From Bacteroidota bacterium (GTDB taxonomy: Bacteria > Bacteroidota > Rhodothermia > Rhodothermales > UBA10348), in contig SMXL01000013.1 in NCBI GenBank assembly GCA_004356385.1, forward strand, positions 1 to 6,188: a DNA stretch of 6,188 nucleotides. The letters are read 5' to 3'. Below are positions 1 through 5,383 of the stretch, piece by piece (positions within the stretch are counted from its first letter, which is position 1; every line of letters begins with the position of its first letter). The position numbers and the translations under genes were made by a program. The notes under the pieces were generated by a model. It saw only the letters and a list, made by a program, of their open reading frames with translations. It did no database searches and had not been told where the DNA came from.

Positions 1-7
1 CCTCCTT
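1..7 (-). promoter_or_regulatory. Strong Shine-Dalgarno at window edge (gene start outside)
   Basis: On the minus strand the last seven bases read AAGGAGG, a perfect SD. A minus-strand gene probably begins a few bases beyond the left edge. Upstream on the same strand, two TTTG tetramers (73-70 and 46-43) are separated by 23 bases. That matches the spacing of the Bacteroidota -33/-7 promoter (TTTG then TAnnTTTG), but the TA of the -7 element is not conserved (GCACTTTG). The SD is seen directly; the gene and promoter are inferred. Confidence 0.4.
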
Positions 8-243
8 AATCGGAAACGGTATTCTGGCACCCGACCCGATAGCAAAGTGCGATCCATATCCATTAGACGCAAAACGGCTCAAAAAACGACATTATCGGCT
101 GAATTGAACGGAAAAAACGCCGGTTTCGGAGGAAAAATGAGCCGTATGCATTGATCAGAGTTGCGAATCGACGCCGCGCCGGAGAGTCGGTGGACGAAGT
201 GCAACGAAGAGTGGAACGTCGTACCGCCCAGGACGGTCAAGGG
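1..243. other. Gene-free stretch left of the VOC pseudogene
   Basis: No convincing intact gene was found here. Two six-base A runs on the plus strand (81-86 and 113-118) appear as T runs on the minus strand, each preceded by only a 3-bp weak stem, so a terminator for the dnaA-side transcript is possible but unproven. A plus-strand SD (GGAGG, 128-132) is followed by a five-codon open frame at 137-154 (ATG to TGA), too short to interpret. Longer plus-strand open frames running through this region continue antisense across the VOC remnant and the dnaA end, and resemble no family I recognise. Confidence 0.4.
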
Positions 244-490
244 CTACGCCGGCTCAAGCAACGAAACCACAGCTCAACCCGGGTCGTCGATGGCACAGTA
301 CCGGCCTGCGATCTCCGGTTTCTGGCGGGTTAATACTGAAATTCTCGCAGTCGCCCATGGCTACGGGTTCAATAGTCCACCTTATGCCTTCTTAGTAAAA
401 TTCTTTGATCCGTTCGGCATCCGGAATCGTCCGATCGAACCACGAGATAGATCCGACATTGGGGTTGTCGCTACTCAAAATGAACTCCAC
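244..490 (-). pseudogene. Decayed VOC (glyoxalase/bleomycin-resistance fold) family gene
   Basis: Reading the minus strand from a GTG at 490-488 gives a clear VOC-family N-terminus: NPNVGSISWFDRTIPDAER, then IKEFY. A TAA stop (394-392) interrupts it. The same frame continues with EPVAMGDCENFSINPPETGD, which resembles the next part of VOC proteins. From about position 309 the reading changes frame to AGRYCAIDDPG, a TGA stop (276-274), then AVVSLLEPA and a TAG at 246-244. That second part resembles the C-terminal strand and tail of the same family (usually GRFCVIxDPAGAVxALxEP). Intact members are roughly 120 residues long and only about 80 codons remain, so some 40 codons appear to have been lost with a frame change, plus two in-frame stops. 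The remnant starts 26 bases after the dnaA stop on the same strand. VOC proteins are metal-dependent lyases, dioxygenases or drug-binding proteins, so the original substrate cannot be told. Sequencing error could explain one stop but not the internal loss. Confidence 0.75.
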
Positions 491-516
491 TTGTATTCTG
501 AAAAGAAATGGAATGC

Positions 517-2007
517 TCAAACGCTTGGGACGCGCGTTTGTAAGCGTTGGGCAATAAGTTCAACCTGAACCATAAACCCCGGATCCGTGTCGATGCGCGC
601 CTGCACTGCACGGCAGGCATGAATGACCGTGGAGTGATCTCGACCGCCGAACCGGCGCCCGATGGCTTCCAGGGAAAGCTGAGTCAACCGCTTGCAAAAG
701 AACATCGCAACTTGCCTTGCATCGACGATTGGCCGCTTCCGGCTTTTTCCAATCAGCAAGTCCGGATCCAGATCGAAGCTCTCGGCGACGATGTCTCTGA
801 TACCATCTGCAGAAACGGCCTTACGCATCCGCGTATCAATAATCTCGTGCAAGGCCTCTTGGACAAAAGACAAGTCGATGGGTCGATTTTTCGAGATCTG
901 CTTGATGGCGAGCAGTCTGTTGATGGCCCCTTCCAATATTCGAATATTGTCTTTGACATTGTAGGCGATGAAATCGACTACATCGTTGGACAGTTTCAGG
1001 CCATTTCGTTCGGCGTGATTCTTTAAGATGGCAATACGAGTTTCCAGATCAGGAGGCTGAACATCTGCTGACAGACCCCAGCGAAATCTGGACAGGAGTC
1101 TTTCCTCAATCCCGGCAATTTCAGCCGGGCTTCGATCTGCGCACAGAATGATCTGCTTCCCGCGTTGGTGAAGGTCATTAAACAGATGAAAAAATTGCTC
1201 CTGTGTTTTTTCCTTTCCGCCAAAAAACTGGATGTCGTCGACAATGAGTACATCAATGAGGCGAAAAGTCTGTGTAAACTCGGTCAGCGTATTCTGCTTG
1301 ATGGCGTGGACGAAGAAGTTGGTGAAGGCCTCACTCGTCATGTAAAGAACTCGAATATTCGGATTCTCAGCTACTATTTTATTCCCGATGGCATGGGCTA
1401 GGTGGGTTTTCCCCAATCCTACTTTTCCATAAATCAGAAACGGATTGAAACTGGTTTTTCCCGGACGATTTGCTACCGCCACTCCTGCGCTTCTTGCGAG
1501 GCGGTTGCAATCTGCTTCGATGAACGAGTCGAACGTATATCGAGGATTGAGCGTTCTGGGAATGGGACTCGAAACCGTTTCACGGCGGACGCCAAGCACC
1601 GGTTGACCGCTCGCGGTGCTGCGTCGCGTACCCAAGCCGACCTGCTTCGCTGACGGATTTTCTCTTGATTCGCTTGACGCTCGACTGTTGGGATTTGCCT
1701 CCGGTAGCTGAGAGAATAGATCCGGTTCCCGATCAGTCACTTTCGGTTTGACAATCCGATACTCGACAGCGGCTGGGTCTCCGGTAATGCCCTCGATCGC
1801 TTCCTTTAGAAGATGGCCGTAATGACGGTCGATCCAATCCTTGTGAAAGTTATCCCGTACGCCGAGTGTGAGTGTAGGCGAGTCTGTCGACTCGGAGAAC
1901 TCAACGAGTTCGACTGGCCTAATCCAGGTGTCGTAAGGTTGAGTTGGAATGCGATCTGCCAGTGCTTTTTTACACTGCTGCCAGAGCCGCGCCGGCGCTA
2001 CTTCCAT
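517..2007 (-). CDS. dnaA: Chromosomal replication initiator protein DnaA
   Basis: DnaA is the AAA+ ATPase that binds DnaA boxes, melts the origin and recruits helicase; it also controls its own gene in many bacteria. All four domains are visible. Domain I covers about 1-85 (LWQQCKKALADRIPTQPYDTW). A variable Ser/Arg/Pro-rich linker covers about 90-150. The AAA+ core runs about 155-375, with Walker A GKVGLGKTH (194-202), Walker B VLIVDDIQF (D257, D258), sensor 1 near ILCADRSP (287-294), box VII EERLLSRFRWGL with the likely arginine finger R307, and sensor II NIRILEGAINRL (R356). Domain IV binds DNA with RRFGGRDHSTVIHACRAV (451-468). The length of 496 residues is normal for the family. Two motif positions differ from the usual form: sensor 1 is commonly LTSDRPP, and sensor II is commonly NVRELEGALNR. 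The ATG start has no SD, and the upstream bases (AATTCTCG) are uninformative. The gene lies 221 bp downstream of bcp on the same strand, and that spacer carries DnaA-box-like sites. Confidence 0.98.
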   Translation of the reverse strand: MEVAPARLWQQCKKALADRIPTQPYDTWIRPVELVEFSESTDSPTLTLGVRDNFHKDWIDRHYGHLLKEAIEGITGDPAAVEYRIVKPKVTDREPDLFSQLPEANPNSRASSESRENPSAKQVGLGTRRSTASGQPVLGVRRETVSSPIPRTLNPRYTFDSFIEADCNRLARSAGVAVANRPGKTSFNPFLIYGKVGLGKTHLAHAIGNKIVAENPNIRVLYMTSEAFTNFFVHAIKQNTLTEFTQTFRLIDVLIVDDIQFFGGKEKTQEQFFHLFNDLHQRGKQIILCADRSPAEIAGIEERLLSRFRWGLSADVQPPDLETRIAILKNHAERNGLKLSNDVVDFIAYNVKDNIRILEGAINRLLAIKQISKNRPIDLSFVQEALHEIIDTRMRKAVSADGIRDIVAESFDLDPDLLIGKSRKRPIVDARQVAMFFCKRLTQLSLEAIGRRFGGRDHSTVIHACRAVQARIDTDPGFMVQVELIAQRLQTRVPSV

Positions 2008-2038
2008 CGAGAATTAACAGCTTTAAAAATGGTCAAGT

Positions 2039-2052
2039 GGGGAGGTGATCCT
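2039..2052 (+). other. Match to complement of the 16S rRNA 3' tail upstream of dnaA
   Basis: The plus strand contains GGAGGTGATCC (2041-2051), the full extended SD. Its minus-strand form, GGATCACCTCC, equals the 3' end of most bacterial 16S rRNAs. On the minus strand AAGGTTGCA directly precedes it, which loosely resembles the AAGGTGCGGCT before that tail in many 16S genes. The site sits 34-44 bases before the dnaA start, in what is probably the dnaA 5' leader. On the plus strand an ATG at 2061 opens a 37-codon frame (to 2174), but the GGAGG core is 15 bases away, which is too far for normal initiation. The function is unknown and chance is possible. Confidence 0.35.
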
Positions 2053-2108
2053 GCAACCTTATGGTAGGCAGGATTACACCCATCTGGCAAGGCGTAACCC
2101 CCCGGTAT

Positions 2109-2153
2109 TTTTCCACACTTGCCACTTATTATCAACACACAAAATGTGGAGAA
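2109..2153. promoter_or_regulatory. Cluster of three DnaA-box-like sites; candidate oriC/dnaA operator
   Basis: Three nine-base sites lie within 45 bp: TTTTCCACA (2109-2117, plus), TTATCAACA (2129-2137, plus) and TGTGGAGAA (2145-2153, minus-oriented, i.e. TTCTCCACA). Each differs from the consensus TTATCCACA at one position. The surrounding stretch 2106-2157 is AT-rich compared with its flanks. A possible minus-strand -10 hexamer GATAAT (plus 2128-2133) overlaps the middle site, which would fit DnaA autoregulation, but no matching -35 is evident. Position directly upstream of dnaA is the usual place for an origin in many bacteria. Whether this is an origin, an operator or both cannot be told from the sequence. 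Confidence 0.6.
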
Positions 2154-2166
2154 ATAAGCTGGCAAG
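2118..2166. repeat. 13-bp inverted repeat flanking DnaA-box-like sites
   Basis: The left arm CTTGCCACTTATT (2118-2130) pairs with AATAAG (2153-2158) plus TGGCAAG (2160-2166). All 13 bases pair, with C2159 as a single bulge. The 22-base interior contains most of two DnaA-box-like sites. No T run follows either arm, so it does not look like an intrinsic terminator. The left arm can also pair with a third TGGCAAG copy further left (2085-2091), giving two mutually exclusive hairpins. Confidence 0.65.
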
Positions 2167-2228
2167 ACGGTTGATTTTGGAGAGTCGTTTGCTGTATGAA
2201 AGGCCGGGCTTCAAGAGTCCACCGAACG

Positions 2229-2687
2229 TCATTCGGCGAACGCCTTGAGGATTTCTTCGGCATGGGCTCCAACCTTTGGTTTCTTTATTATATGCTTGAT
2301 CAGGCCACTTTCGTCGATCAAAAACGTCTGTCGAATGGTACCGAAATAGGTGCGACCATACAGCTTTTTCTCTCCATATACGCCGTAGGCATTCAAGGTT
2401 GTTTTCTGCGTATCTGCAAGCAGCGGAAAGGGTAGGTCGAATTTTCCAGCAAACTTCTTATGTTTTTCGACAGGGTCGTCGGAGACACCCAGGATCGCTA
2501 CCCCGTTCTCCATCAGGATGGTGTAATTGTCACGTAGGTTACATGCTTGTTTGGTACATCCCGGGGTGTTGTCCCTCGGGTAAAAGTAGAGGGCAAGTCG
2601 CTTTCCCTTATAGTCATCAAGAGAGATGCTAGTGCCTTCCTGTGTCGTTCCTTGGAAGTATGGGGCGGGGTCTCCAATCTCTGGCAT
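2229..2687 (-). CDS. bcp: Thioredoxin-dependent peroxiredoxin, BCP/PrxQ type
   Basis: This cytoplasmic thiol peroxidase reduces hydrogen peroxide and organic hydroperoxides and is recycled by thioredoxin. The 152-residue protein spans the whole AhpC/TSA fold. It opens with GDPAPYF and carries the active-site stretch YPRDNTPGCTKQACNLRD, with peroxidatic Cys44 and, five residues on, the resolving Cys49 typical of atypical 2-Cys BCP enzymes. Thr41 and the conserved Arg119 (GTIRQTFLID) complete the catalytic set. The length is normal for BCP. The ATG at 2687 has no SD. A perfect DnaA box (2703-2711) lies 15 bases before the start codon, in the region where a promoter or leader would be, so DnaA may affect its expression. 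The gene is divergent from the mtnA-like pair and shares the 201-bp spacer 2688-2888 with it. A weak 5-bp hairpin overlaps the stop codon without a T run. The family call is secure; the physiological peroxide substrate is not known. Confidence 0.95.
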   Translation of the reverse strand: MPEIGDPAPYFQGTTQEGTSISLDDYKGKRLALYFYPRDNTPGCTKQACNLRDNYTILMENGVAILGVSDDPVEKHKKFAGKFDLPFPLLADTQKTTLNAYGVYGEKKLYGRTYFGTIRQTFLIDESGLIKHIIKKPKVGAHAEEILKAFAE

Positions 2688-2702
2688 TGAATGTTAGCTA
2701 AT

Positions 2703-2711
2703 TGTGGATAA
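2703..2711 (-). promoter_or_regulatory. Perfect consensus DnaA box upstream of bcp
   Basis: The plus strand reads TGTGGATAA, i.e. TTATCCACA on the minus strand, an exact match to the DnaA box consensus. It lies 15 bp before the bcp start codon and about 550 bp from the three-site cluster upstream of dnaA. It may be an outlying origin site, a DnaA-titration site or a regulatory site for bcp. The 8-bp palindrome GGACGTCC (2721-2728) and CACGTG (2749-2754) lie nearby in the same spacer, with no recognised function. Confidence 0.7.
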
Positions 2712-2764
2712 CACGTATTTGGACGTCCGTGAGAGTGGATCAACCCTACACGTGAAGTCCCGGT

Positions 2765-2888
2765 TAAAATGTAATCATTTGGAAGATCGTTTCGGTCTCG
2801 TTGTTTGAGATTATTAGTAGAAAATTATACAAGGCATTTAGCTGAAAGCAACCGATCTTCCAGTACGTACCCGAAAGGCACTACATGC
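2765..2888 (+). promoter_or_regulatory. Possible promoter and structured leader of the mtnA-like gene
   Basis: A -10-like hexamer TAAAAT (2765-2770) would place a start site near 2777, although no good -35 is visible. Just after it, GGAAGATCG (2781-2789) pairs perfectly with CGATCTTCC (2852-2860). Inside that closing stem is a second possible hairpin, GGTCTC/GAGATT (2794-2799 with 2807-2812, two G-U pairs, 7-base loop), and a small GCT-GAA-AGC hairpin (2841-2849). A palindrome GTACGTAC (2863-2870) and a weak SD AAAGG (2874-2878, 10 bases before the ATG) follow. The arrangement resembles a multi-stem leader. I compared it by eye with SAM-I and SAM-II consensus cores and saw no match. A riboswitch role is inference only. 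Confidence 0.4.
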
Positions 2889-4010
2889 ATGAACGTCAAC
2901 AATAAACACTATCGAACGATTTGGGCAGCCGAGGATGGAGATGCCATTGAGCTTATCGATCAACGCTGGCTTCCTCATCGATTTGAGACGGAACGACTGA
3001 CCAAGCCATCCGAGATCGTGACGGCCATCAGCGAGATGCATATTCGAGGGGCGGGCGCGATCGGGGCGGCCGCTGGATTCGGAATGTATTTAGCTGTGGC
3101 GACGTCAGACGATTCAACAGTTGACCAGAACGTTCAGAGAGCGGCTACCGCCTTAAAGGCGTCGCGACCGACCGCCGTGAATCTCGAGTGGGCTGTCGAT
3201 CGACTTCTTCGCGCTCTTGAAAAAGGAAACACTCAAAGCGAGAAGAGAAGAATCGCACTTCAGGAAGCTCAGCGAATTGCCGACGAAGATGCTGAGGCTT
3301 GCAGGCGGATTGGCGAACATGGGCTCGAAATCATCCGAATCATCAGTGATGAAAAGAAAAACGGTTGCGTTCATATTCTGACCCACTGCAATGCTGGTTG
3401 GCTCGCATTCGTCGATTACGGAACAGCCACGGCTCCAATTTATGCGGCGCATGATGCCGGGATCGAGGTCCACGTTTGGGTCGACGAGACACGTCCCAGG
3501 AATCAGGGTGCCCGTCTAACAGCGTGGGAGTTGGAACAACACGGCGTTCCCCACACGATCATAGCAGACAATACGGGCGGGCACCTGATGCAAAACGGAA
3601 AGGTGGATCTGGTGATGGTCGGCACCGATCGAACCTCCGTCACGGGATTCGTCACGAACAAGATCGGGACCTATCTGAAAGCGCTGGCCGCCAAAGACAA
3701 CGACATCCCGTTTTATGTAGCGCTTCCGTCGTCGTCCATGGACTGGGCATCGCGCGGAGCCATGGAGGACGCGCCCATCGAAGAACGACCCGGAGACGAA
3801 GTGAAATATGCACAAGGTCTTATCGACGGAGAAATTCGAAGCGTTTTGTTGACCCCCAAGAACAGTGTAGCGGTCAATTATGCATTCGACATTACGCCGC
3901 CGAGACTCATCACAGCGCTCATTACGGAGCGCGGTGTGATGCAGCCGAATGAGGAAGCTATATTGGAATGCTACCCGGAGCAGCGCGAGAGCGGACAAAA
4001 AAACGACTGA
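2889..4010 (+). CDS. mtnA: S-methyl-5-thioribose-1-phosphate isomerase family (MtnA-like)
   Basis: MtnA converts the aldose 5-methylthioribose-1-P to the ketose methylthioribulose-1-P in methionine salvage. Relatives act on 5-deoxyribose-1-P. From the ATG at 2889 the protein has 373 residues, close to the usual 340-370. Visible features are an N-terminal IELIDQRWLP (20-29), HIRGAGAIGAAAGFG (51-65), catalytic Cys167 in ILTHCNAG (163-170), VDETRPRNQGARLTAWEL (198-215), catalytic Asp247 in VGTDRT (244-249), and NKIGTY (257-262). Two motifs differ from the common RGAPAIG and VGADRI forms, so this may be a distinct clade with a changed substrate. The same frame is open back to a TTG at 2805, but those 28 extra codons resemble nothing in the family and would lie within the possible leader hairpin, so ATG 2889 is preferred. 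Twenty-one bases separate its stop from the class II aldolase gene, which suggests one operon. No other methionine salvage gene (mtnC, D, K, P) is in the window. Confidence 0.9.
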   Translation: MNVNNKHYRTIWAAEDGDAIELIDQRWLPHRFETERLTKPSEIVTAISEMHIRGAGAIGAAAGFGMYLAVATSDDSTVDQNVQRAATALKASRPTAVNLEWAVDRLLRALEKGNTQSEKRRIALQEAQRIADEDAEACRRIGEHGLEIIRIISDEKKNGCVHILTHCNAGWLAFVDYGTATAPIYAAHDAGIEVHVWVDETRPRNQGARLTAWELEQHGVPHTIIADNTGGHLMQNGKVDLVMVGTDRTSVTGFVTNKIGTYLKALAAKDNDIPFYVALPSSSMDWASRGAMEDAPIEERPGDEVKYAQGLIDGEIRSVLLTPKNSVAVNYAFDITPPRLITALITERGVMQPNEEAILECYPEQRESGQKND

Positions 4011-4031
4011 TGCGGAGCGAATAGACGACTG

Positions 4032-4652
4032 ATGCGCGACGAGGGAACCATCAAGTTTGACTGCGAGTGGATCGACGGCCCCGCGCCGGAATGGCACAAG
4101 ATCCATACGCTGAATGAATGGCGTCAATTGATGTACGACGTTGGGCTTATCGGCGCGTATGACGATGGGATCGGATTCGGAAATATCAGTATCCGGGATA
4201 CGCCCGCTCATGAATTCATCATTACAGGATCGACGACTGGAAATCTACGAACGCTTCGGCCCGAGCATTTTACCCGGGTTCTTGAGCATGATTTCGATCT
4301 GAATCGCGTTCTTTGCCGCGGTCCTATTGAGGCATCTTCAGAATCCTTGACCCATGCCGCTTTTTACGTGGCGTCCAGGTCGATCAACGCCGTCATCCAT
4401 ATTCATCACAAAGAATTGTGGCAAAAGTACCTCGACAGGCTCCCTACGACATCGCCGGAGATCACCTACGGAACGCCCGAAATGGCCCACGAAGTACTTC
4501 GCTTGCTGAAGCAGGGCCCGCGGCCGTCAAAGCAATTGGTCATTATGGGCGGACACGACGAGGGAGTTATGGCATACGGAAACAGTCTCGGACATGCGGC
4601 ATCGATCTTACTCAACTGCTGCAATCGATTGTTTCGACCACCCGTTACGTAG
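4032..4652 (+). CDS. Class II aldolase/adducin family protein
   Basis: This 206-residue protein belongs to the zinc-dependent class II aldolase family (fuculose-1-P aldolase, MtnB dehydratase and relatives). GFGNISIRD (48-56) and TGSTTG (65-70) would bind substrate phosphate. ASSESLTH (101-108) supplies the catalytic acid, Glu104. IHIHH (122-126) supplies zinc ligands His123 and His125, and GGHDEG (173-178) the third ligand, His175. The N-terminus (IKFDCEWIDGPAPEW) recalls an uncharacterised subfamily rather than true MtnB. It follows the MtnA-like gene by 21 bp with only a weak GGAG (4014-4017), so it is probably co-transcribed. Its likely substrate is the ketose phosphate made by that isomerase. 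Retro-aldol cleavage would give dihydroxyacetone phosphate plus an aldehyde; dehydration, as in MtnB, would continue methionine salvage. The family assignment is firm; the exact reaction is inferred from context. Confidence 0.88.
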   Translation: MRDEGTIKFDCEWIDGPAPEWHKIHTLNEWRQLMYDVGLIGAYDDGIGFGNISIRDTPAHEFIITGSTTGNLRTLRPEHFTRVLEHDFDLNRVLCRGPIEASSESLTHAAFYVASRSINAVIHIHHKELWQKYLDRLPTTSPEITYGTPEMAHEVLRLLKQGPRPSKQLVIMGGHDEGVMAYGNSLGHAASILLNCCNRLFRPPVT

Positions 4653-4666
4653 GTCTCATTTAGACC
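4652..4666. terminator. Small hairpin between convergent genes
   Basis: GGTCT (4652-4656) pairs with AGACC (4662-4666) around a CATTT loop, in the 44-bp gap where the aldolase and DUF2461 genes converge. The stem starts on the last base of the aldolase stop codon. No T run follows on either strand, so intrinsic termination is doubtful. Confidence 0.25.
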
Positions 4667-4696
4667 CGCTGAAATACTGGATGCATGCGTTCTCGT

Positions 4697-5383
4697 CTAG
4701 AACGGATTTCCAGAGGCCAGCGTAAGAAATTCCGTGAATCGCCGTCCTCGCCCCCAGGTATCGGCGAGATTGACCAGGAAATCTGGGGCCATCGCTTCTT
4801 TCTGGCTGATGTTGGTCACGGCGATGAAGTCTTTTCTCTTGATCTCTTCGATGAGTGGATGCTCCGGATCGAAGCCTTTTGGTGGTCTCTTCAGACTGGA
4901 GCCTTCCAGATTATACGTGCTGGCGAAGTCTTTTTCAGAAACGATCTCGGTCCAAAGCTCTGGATCGTCTGCAATCGTCTGCCGGATGTTTGTGAGAACA
5001 GACATCTCAGGCTGCCACAGCCCGAGCGCAATAAACGCTGCTCCCGGCTCAATATGGAGATAAAAACCGGGCGCGTGTGCGTTCTTGCCGGCTTCGTGAC
5101 GGAAGTGAACGCCCGCATGCGTCTTGTACGGATCCTTGTTCTTCGAGAACCGCACATCCCTGTAGATTCTGAAGAGCGAGCCGCCGTTCGTTTTCGGGAT
5201 GGCCAGAAAATGCGGACTGATCGAAGACAGAAGAGGACCAAAGTCTGTAATCAGTTGCAACAGAGGATCGCGAACCGATTGGATATACCGATCCTTGTTG
5301 GCATTGAACCAGTCTCGGTCGTTGTTCTTTTTCAGGTCCCGAAAGAAAGAATAAAGCTCCGGAGTGACATAGGGGTTACTCAT
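4697..5383 (-). CDS. DUF2461 (TIGR02453-type) family protein
   Basis: Starting at the ATG 5383-5381 the protein has 228 residues, the usual family length. Characteristic blocks appear in order: ELYSFFRDLKKNNDRDWF (9-26), RIYRDVRFSKNKDPYKT (72-88), PGFYLHIEPGAAFIALGLW (105-123) and LKRPPKGFDPEHPLIEEIKR (164-183). It looks soluble and cytoplasmic, with no signal peptide or membrane helix. The family occurs widely in bacteria and fungi and its biochemical role is not known to me. The frame is open upstream to 5458, but those 25 codons overlap the membrane-protein gene in another frame and carry no family similarity, so the internal ATG is chosen. The start overlaps the upstream stop in ATGAGTAA, 8 bp, with a weak AAAGG five bases before it. 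This suggests translational coupling to the membrane-protein gene. Confidence 0.9.
   Translation of the reverse strand: MSNPYVTPELYSFFRDLKKNNDRDWFNANKDRYIQSVRDPLLQLITDFGPLLSSISPHFLAIPKTNGGSLFRIYRDVRFSKNKDPYKTHAGVHFRHEAGKNAHAPGFYLHIEPGAAFIALGLWQPEMSVLTNIRQTIADDPELWTEIVSEKDFASTYNLEGSSLKRPPKGFDPEHPLIEEIKRKDFIAVTNISQKEAMAPDFLVNLADTWGRGRRFTEFLTLASGNPF

Larger units (their letters stand above)
2085..2166. repeat. Three TGGCAAG copies in alternating orientation (iteron-like)
   Basis: TGGCAAG occurs at 2085-2091 (plus), 2118-2124 (minus, read as CTTGCCA) and 2160-2166 (plus). The first and third copies share a preceding C, giving CTGGCAAG. The copies alternate with the DnaA-box-like sites, as short repeats often do in origins or operators. 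No known binding protein is recognised for this motif. Confidence 0.45.

Noticed and set aside
161..568. 135-codon plus-strand open frame from a TTG
   Set aside because: It runs antisense over the VOC remnant and the dnaA end, lacks an SD and has no recognisable family similarity. The minus-strand readings explain the same bases better.
2118..2166. Intrinsic terminator for bcp at the 13-bp inverted repeat
   Set aside because: The 22-base loop and the lack of a T run on either side argue against it. The DnaA-box content suggests a replication or control role.
2061..2174. 37-codon plus-strand frame after the GGAGGTGATCC motif
   Set aside because: The GGAGG core is 15 bases from the ATG, and the frame runs through the DnaA-box and inverted-repeat cluster. 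Its peptide has no recognisable features.
2222..2236. Hairpin CCGAA/TTCGG at the bcp stop as a terminator
   Set aside because: Only five base pairs, overlapping the stop codon, with no T run after it.
2805..2888. N-terminal extension of the MtnA-like protein from TTG 2805
   Set aside because: The 28 extra residues do not resemble the family, the TTG lacks an SD, and the stretch overlaps the possible leader hairpins.
2765..2888. SAM-I or SAM-II riboswitch before mtnA
   Set aside because: The conserved core sequences of these classes are not found. Only an unassigned structured leader can be supported.
3516..4211. 231-codon minus-strand open frame opposite mtnA and the aldolase gene
   Set aside because: It spans two clearly coding plus-strand genes with family motifs. 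The peptide has no recognised domain, so it is an antisense shadow.
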